A stretch of 64,000 nt of DNA from contig CANMAW010000002.1 of assembly GCA_947495915.1 (NCBI GenBank), forward strand, positions 620,001 to 684,000, read 5' to 3'. The position numbers and the translations under genes are program-made. Below are positions 61,402-64,000 of this stretch, one piece after another (within the stretch, counting starts at the first letter, position 1; the number at the start of each line of letters is the position of its first letter). Under the pieces are notes generated by a model that saw only the letters and a list, made by a program, of their open reading frames with translations, was not told where the DNA came from and ran no database searches. The DNA is from Maribacter algarum (ex Lu et al. 2025) (nom. illeg.). GTDB lineage: Bacteria > Bacteroidota > Bacteroidia > Flavobacteriales > Flavobacteriaceae.

Positions 61402-61409
61402 CAAATTTA
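61402..61409 (-). promoter_or_regulatory. Candidate -7 box of kdsD-tatC-lptB
   Basis: The minus strand reads TAAATTTG, matching TAnnTTTG, 57 bases before the kdsD ATG. The nearest TTG upstream is 27 bases away, beyond the usual range. Confidence 0.35.
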
Positions 61410-61543
61410 CATAAAGTAAAGTTTATGGTAATCTTTCAAAGTAAAAACGAATTTAATTTTAGAAATACCTAATTTAAAAATAATAATTACTTATATTAAA
61501 GGGAAAGAAATGTTGATATCTACTACTATCAAACTGGTGATAA

Positions 61544-63754
61544 ATGAAAAAACAGGGTTTAGTTTTGAATGAACTCGATATACATACTTCGCTTAAAAAA
61601 TATTTTGGTTTTTCGGAGTTTAAAGGACTACAGGAGGAGGTTGTAAAGACAATTTTACAAGGTTCTAACGCTTTTGTGATTATGCCAACTGGTGGCGGAA
61701 AATCACTTTGTTATCAATTACCGGCTTTGATGCAAGAAGGTACTGCGATTGTGGTTTCACCGCTCATTGCACTGATGAAAAATCAAGTTGATGCAATTCG
61801 TGGTATTTCTTCAGAACATGGCATTGCTCATGTTTTAAATTCATCGCTTACTAAAACGGAAATTAAACAAGTAAAAGAAGATATATCAAACGGTATTACC
61901 AAATTATTATATGTCGCTCCTGAATCGCTGACTAAAGAAGAATATGTTGATTTTCTGCAGTCACAAAAGATCTCTTTTGTTGCAGTTGATGAAGCGCATT
62001 GTATTTCTGAATGGGGTCATGACTTTAGACCAGAATACAGAAATTTGAGACCTATAGTTGGTAGGTTGGGTGATAATATTCCTATTGTTGGTTTAACGGC
62101 TACAGCGACACCTAAAGTACAAGAGGATATAATAAAAAACTTAGGTATTACTGATGCTAAACTTTTTAAAGCATCTTTTAATAGACCTAATTTGTTTTAT
62201 GAAGTACGTACCAAAACAGAGCATGTAGATGCAGATATTATTCGATTTGTAAAGCAAAACGAAGGAAAGTCAGGAATTGTTTATTGTTTGAGTAGAAAAC
62301 GGGTGCAAGAACTGGCTCAAGTTTTACAGGTGAACGGTATTAGTGCAGTGCCTTATCATGCTGGTTTTGATGCCAAAACGCGATCAAAATATCAAGATAT
62401 GTTCTTGATGGAAGATGTTGATGTCGTTGTGGCTACAATTGCCTTTGGAATGGGTATCGATAAGCCTGATGTTCGATTTGTAATACATCATGATATTCCG
62501 AAGAGTATTGAAAGTTATTATCAAGAAACTGGTCGTGCTGGAAGAGATGGTGGAGAAGGTCATTGCTTGGCCTTTTACTCCTATAAAGACATTGAAAAAT
62601 TAGAAAAGTTTATGTCAGGTAAGCCCGTTGCTGAACAGGAAATCGGAAACGCCTTGCTACAAGAAGTAGTGGCATTTGCTGAAACTTCAATGTCAAGACG
62701 TAAGTTTATTTTACATTATTTCGGTGAAGATTTTGATGAAGTTAATGGAGAGGGAGCTGATATGGATGATAACTCCCTAAATCCAAAAGAAAAACAAGAA
62801 GCAAAAGAAAATGTTGTCAAACTTATAGAAGTGGTTTTGGGTTCTGCCCAAAAGTTCAAATCAAAGGAGATTGTGCATGCCCTTTGTGGAAAAACTAATG
62901 CTTTGATTAGTTCGCATAAAACTAATGAGAAAGCATTTTTCGGTATTGGTTCTGATCATGATGAACGGTATTGGATGGCTTTAATTAGACAAACTTTAGT
63001 TGCCGGTTATTTAAAAAAGGAAATTGAGCAATATGGAGTATTGCGAGTAACAGCCTTAGGAAAGAAGTTTGTAGAGAAGCCAACTTCGTTTATGATGACT
63101 ATTGATCATATATACACCAAAGAAAGTAGTGATGCTATTGTAAGTGCTTCTAAAGAGGGAGTTGCCGATGAAAAGCTTTTGAAGCAATTAAAAGCGCTTC
63201 GAAAGTCGCAGGCTAACAAATTAGGAGTACCTCCTTTTGTAGTGTTTCAAGATCCTTCATTAGAAGATATGGCATTGAAATACCCCGTTGAACCTTCTGA
63301 ATTATTAAATATTCATGGTGTCGGTGAAGGGAAAGCTAAAAAGTATGGTAAACCCTTTATAGCAATGATCAAGGCATATGTAGAAGAAAATGATATTATG
63401 CGCCCTGATGATTTGGTGGTGAAAAGTACTGGGGCAAATTCTGGACTAAAACTATACATTATTCAAAATATAGATCGAAAATTACCACTTTCAGATATAG
63501 CCTCTGCTAAAGGGTTGGAGTTGCCAGAATTAATTAAAGAGATGGAGCAAATCGTGTATAGCGGAACAAAATTAAATTTAGGATATTGGATTGACGAAGT
63601 GCTTGATGAAGATCAACAAGAAGAAATTCATGACTATTTTTTAGAGGCAGAATCAGACGATTTAGAAACAGCGATGGAAGAGTTTGATGGAGATTATGAA
63701 GATGAAGAACTAAGATTGTACCGCTTAAAATTCATTAGCGAAGTAGCGAATTAA
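61544..63754 (+). CDS. recQ: RecQ-family DNA helicase lacking the canonical zinc cysteines
   Basis: The 736-residue protein has a full superfamily 2 helicase core: Walker [10 protein letters not shown] (47-55), DEAHC (about 147), and motif [12 protein letters not shown]. The RecQ C-terminal region begins [15 protein letters not shown], but the four-Cys zinc site expected right after it is absent and replaced by an acidic stretch ([11 protein letters not shown]). A winged-helix region and an HRDC domain (about 545-625) follow, plus a C-terminal acidic tail. RecQ unwinds recombination and fork intermediates. The gene is divergent from kdsD. Confidence 0.95.
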   Translation: MKKQGLVLNELDIHTSLKKYFGFSEFKGLQEEVVKTILQGSNAFVIMPTGGGKSLCYQLPALMQEGTAIVVSPLIALMKNQVDAIRGISSEHGIAHVLNSSLTKTEIKQVKEDISNGITKLLYVAPESLTKEEYVDFLQSQKISFVAVDEAHCISEWGHDFRPEYRNLRPIVGRLGDNIPIVGLTATATPKVQEDIIKNLGITDAKLFKASFNRPNLFYEVRTKTEHVDADIIRFVKQNEGKSGIVYCLSRKRVQELAQVLQVNGISAVPYHAGFDAKTRSKYQDMFLMEDVDVVVATIAFGMGIDKPDVRFVIHHDIPKSIESYYQETGRAGRDGGEGHCLAFYSYKDIEKLEKFMSGKPVAEQEIGNALLQEVVAFAETSMSRRKFILHYFGEDFDEVNGEGADMDDNSLNPKEKQEAKENVVKLIEVVLGSAQKFKSKEIVHALCGKTNALISSHKTNEKAFFGIGSDHDERYWMALIRQTLVAGYLKKEIEQYGVLRVTALGKKFVEKPTSFMMTIDHIYTKESSDAIVSASKEGVADEKLLKQLKALRKSQANKLGVPPFVVFQDPSLEDMALKYPVEPSELLNIHGVGEGKAKKYGKPFIAMIKAYVEENDIMRPDDLVVKSTGANSGLKLYIIQNIDRKLPLSDIASAKGLELPELIKEMEQIVYSGTKLNLGYWIDEVLDEDQQEEIHDYFLEAESDDLETAMEEFDGDYEDEELRLYRLKFISEVAN

Positions 63755-63809
63755 AAGCGATACATGCTTGCCGTAGTTACTTTATTGATAACTGAGAAAT
63801 CTCTCAAAT

Positions 63810-64000
63810 TTAAGGGGCTGAAGTGCCACCTGTAGATTTAGCCCTTCTCAATTGACGCTGTATTTTCTTAATGGCAGATTCGATAGATTTTTCTGGTTCT
63901 ATAATATTATATTCTCCCCAAAAATTTGGGTCTGTAAAACCAACAGCTTCATCGTTTAAAATAATCGATGATTTCATTCGATCTTTAATTTTTGGTAACT
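63810..64000 (-). CDS. C-terminal end of a carboxypeptidase-like regulatory domain protein; runs off the right edge
   Basis: The last 62 codons of a minus-strand gene are visible, ending at TAA 63810-63812. The sequence DPNFWGEYNIIEPEKSIE resembles the C-terminus of Bacteroidota secreted proteins with an N-terminal CarboxypepD_reg-like domain. The tail is basic (KKIQRQLRRAKS). The domain itself and the start lie outside the window, so the assignment rests on this short motif. It is convergent with recQ. Confidence 0.6.
   Translation of the reverse strand, partial: LPKIKDRMKSSIILNDEAVGFTDPNFWGEYNIIEPEKSIESAIKKIQRQLRRAKSTGGTSAP

Noticed and set aside
1-64000. CRISPR arrays, insertion sequences, prophage or tRNA/rRNA genes
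   Set aside because: I found no regular spacer-repeat pattern, transposase-like ORF, phage gene or cloverleaf-like sequence on reading through both strands. A tRNAscan and IS search would settle this.

Overview
The window reads as chromosomal DNA of a marine-type member of the Flavobacteriaceae (phylum Bacteroidota). The signs are low GC, A-rich start contexts without clear Shine-Dalgarno sequences, -7 boxes of the form TAnnTTTG, many SPII lipoproteins and lineage-typical families (DUF5606, DUF2853, DUF2795, DUF4105, an about 1,120-residue SecA). Most of it is housekeeping and envelope biology. I see no insertion sequence, phage, CRISPR array, rRNA or tRNA.

Layout. 1-3.2 kb: surface polysaccharide/LPS glycosyltransferases (a truncated GT4 at the left edge, GT9, GT2) and a small methyltransferase. 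3.2-5.8 kb: dapD, ruvX, def, DUF5606. 5.8-9.8 kb: a minus-strand run of GH20 hexosaminidase, SGNH hydrolase, acetylesterase-like hydrolase and a glycerol-type aquaporin. 10-12.2 kb: DUF2853, an SMP-30 lactonase-like lipoprotein and a Tat-type sugar isomerase. 12.3-14.8 kb: mazG facing a histidine kinase/response regulator pair. 15-20.7 kb: MATE pump, a small acidic protein, PAP2 phosphatase and GT39 facing a flippase-like protein and a GT2 polyprenyl-phosphate glycosyltransferase; these look like parts of a lipid-linked sugar transfer route. 20.7-23.3 kb: meaB, DUF2911, galM. 23.5-26.1 kb: overlapping ECF sigma factor, membrane-anchored putative anti-sigma partner and DUF4097-like protein. 26.1-29.6 kb: msrA, a thrombospondin-3/malectin lipoprotein, an M23 peptidase with no signal peptide, tesA. 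29.6-35 kb: ybbA-ybbP-type ABC system and an M13 peptidase. 35-37.4 kb: TPR protein, WYL regulator, VOC protein.

37.4-39.9 kb is the most unusual part. Three small secreted proteins with an acidic centre and a strongly basic C-terminal tail are encoded there. Two are identical in protein and one is a diverged paralog. Each sits behind a leader that can fold into a series of hairpins, the last of which holds a start-stop (ATGTAA) element just upstream of the gene. An orphan membrane protein lies between copies 2 and 3, and a 40-residue membrane ORF follows copy 3.

40-64 kb: amidohydrolase and M14 carboxypeptidase, a HisKA_2 kinase, secA, DUF2795, cobalamin adenosyltransferase, a 47-residue membrane protein, a methyltransferase-like protein lacking its SAM-binding core, an ABC-F ATPase, DUF4105, pssA-dinB-lgt, a large secreted MG2/plug-like protein, then kdsD-tatC-lptB divergent from a recQ that lacks the usual zinc cysteines, and a truncated gene at the right edge.

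The envelope theme recurs: lipid-linked glycosylation, lipoprotein maturation (lgt), Sec and Tat export (secA, tatC), LPS transport and KDO supply (lptB, kdsD), and phospholipid synthesis (pssA).
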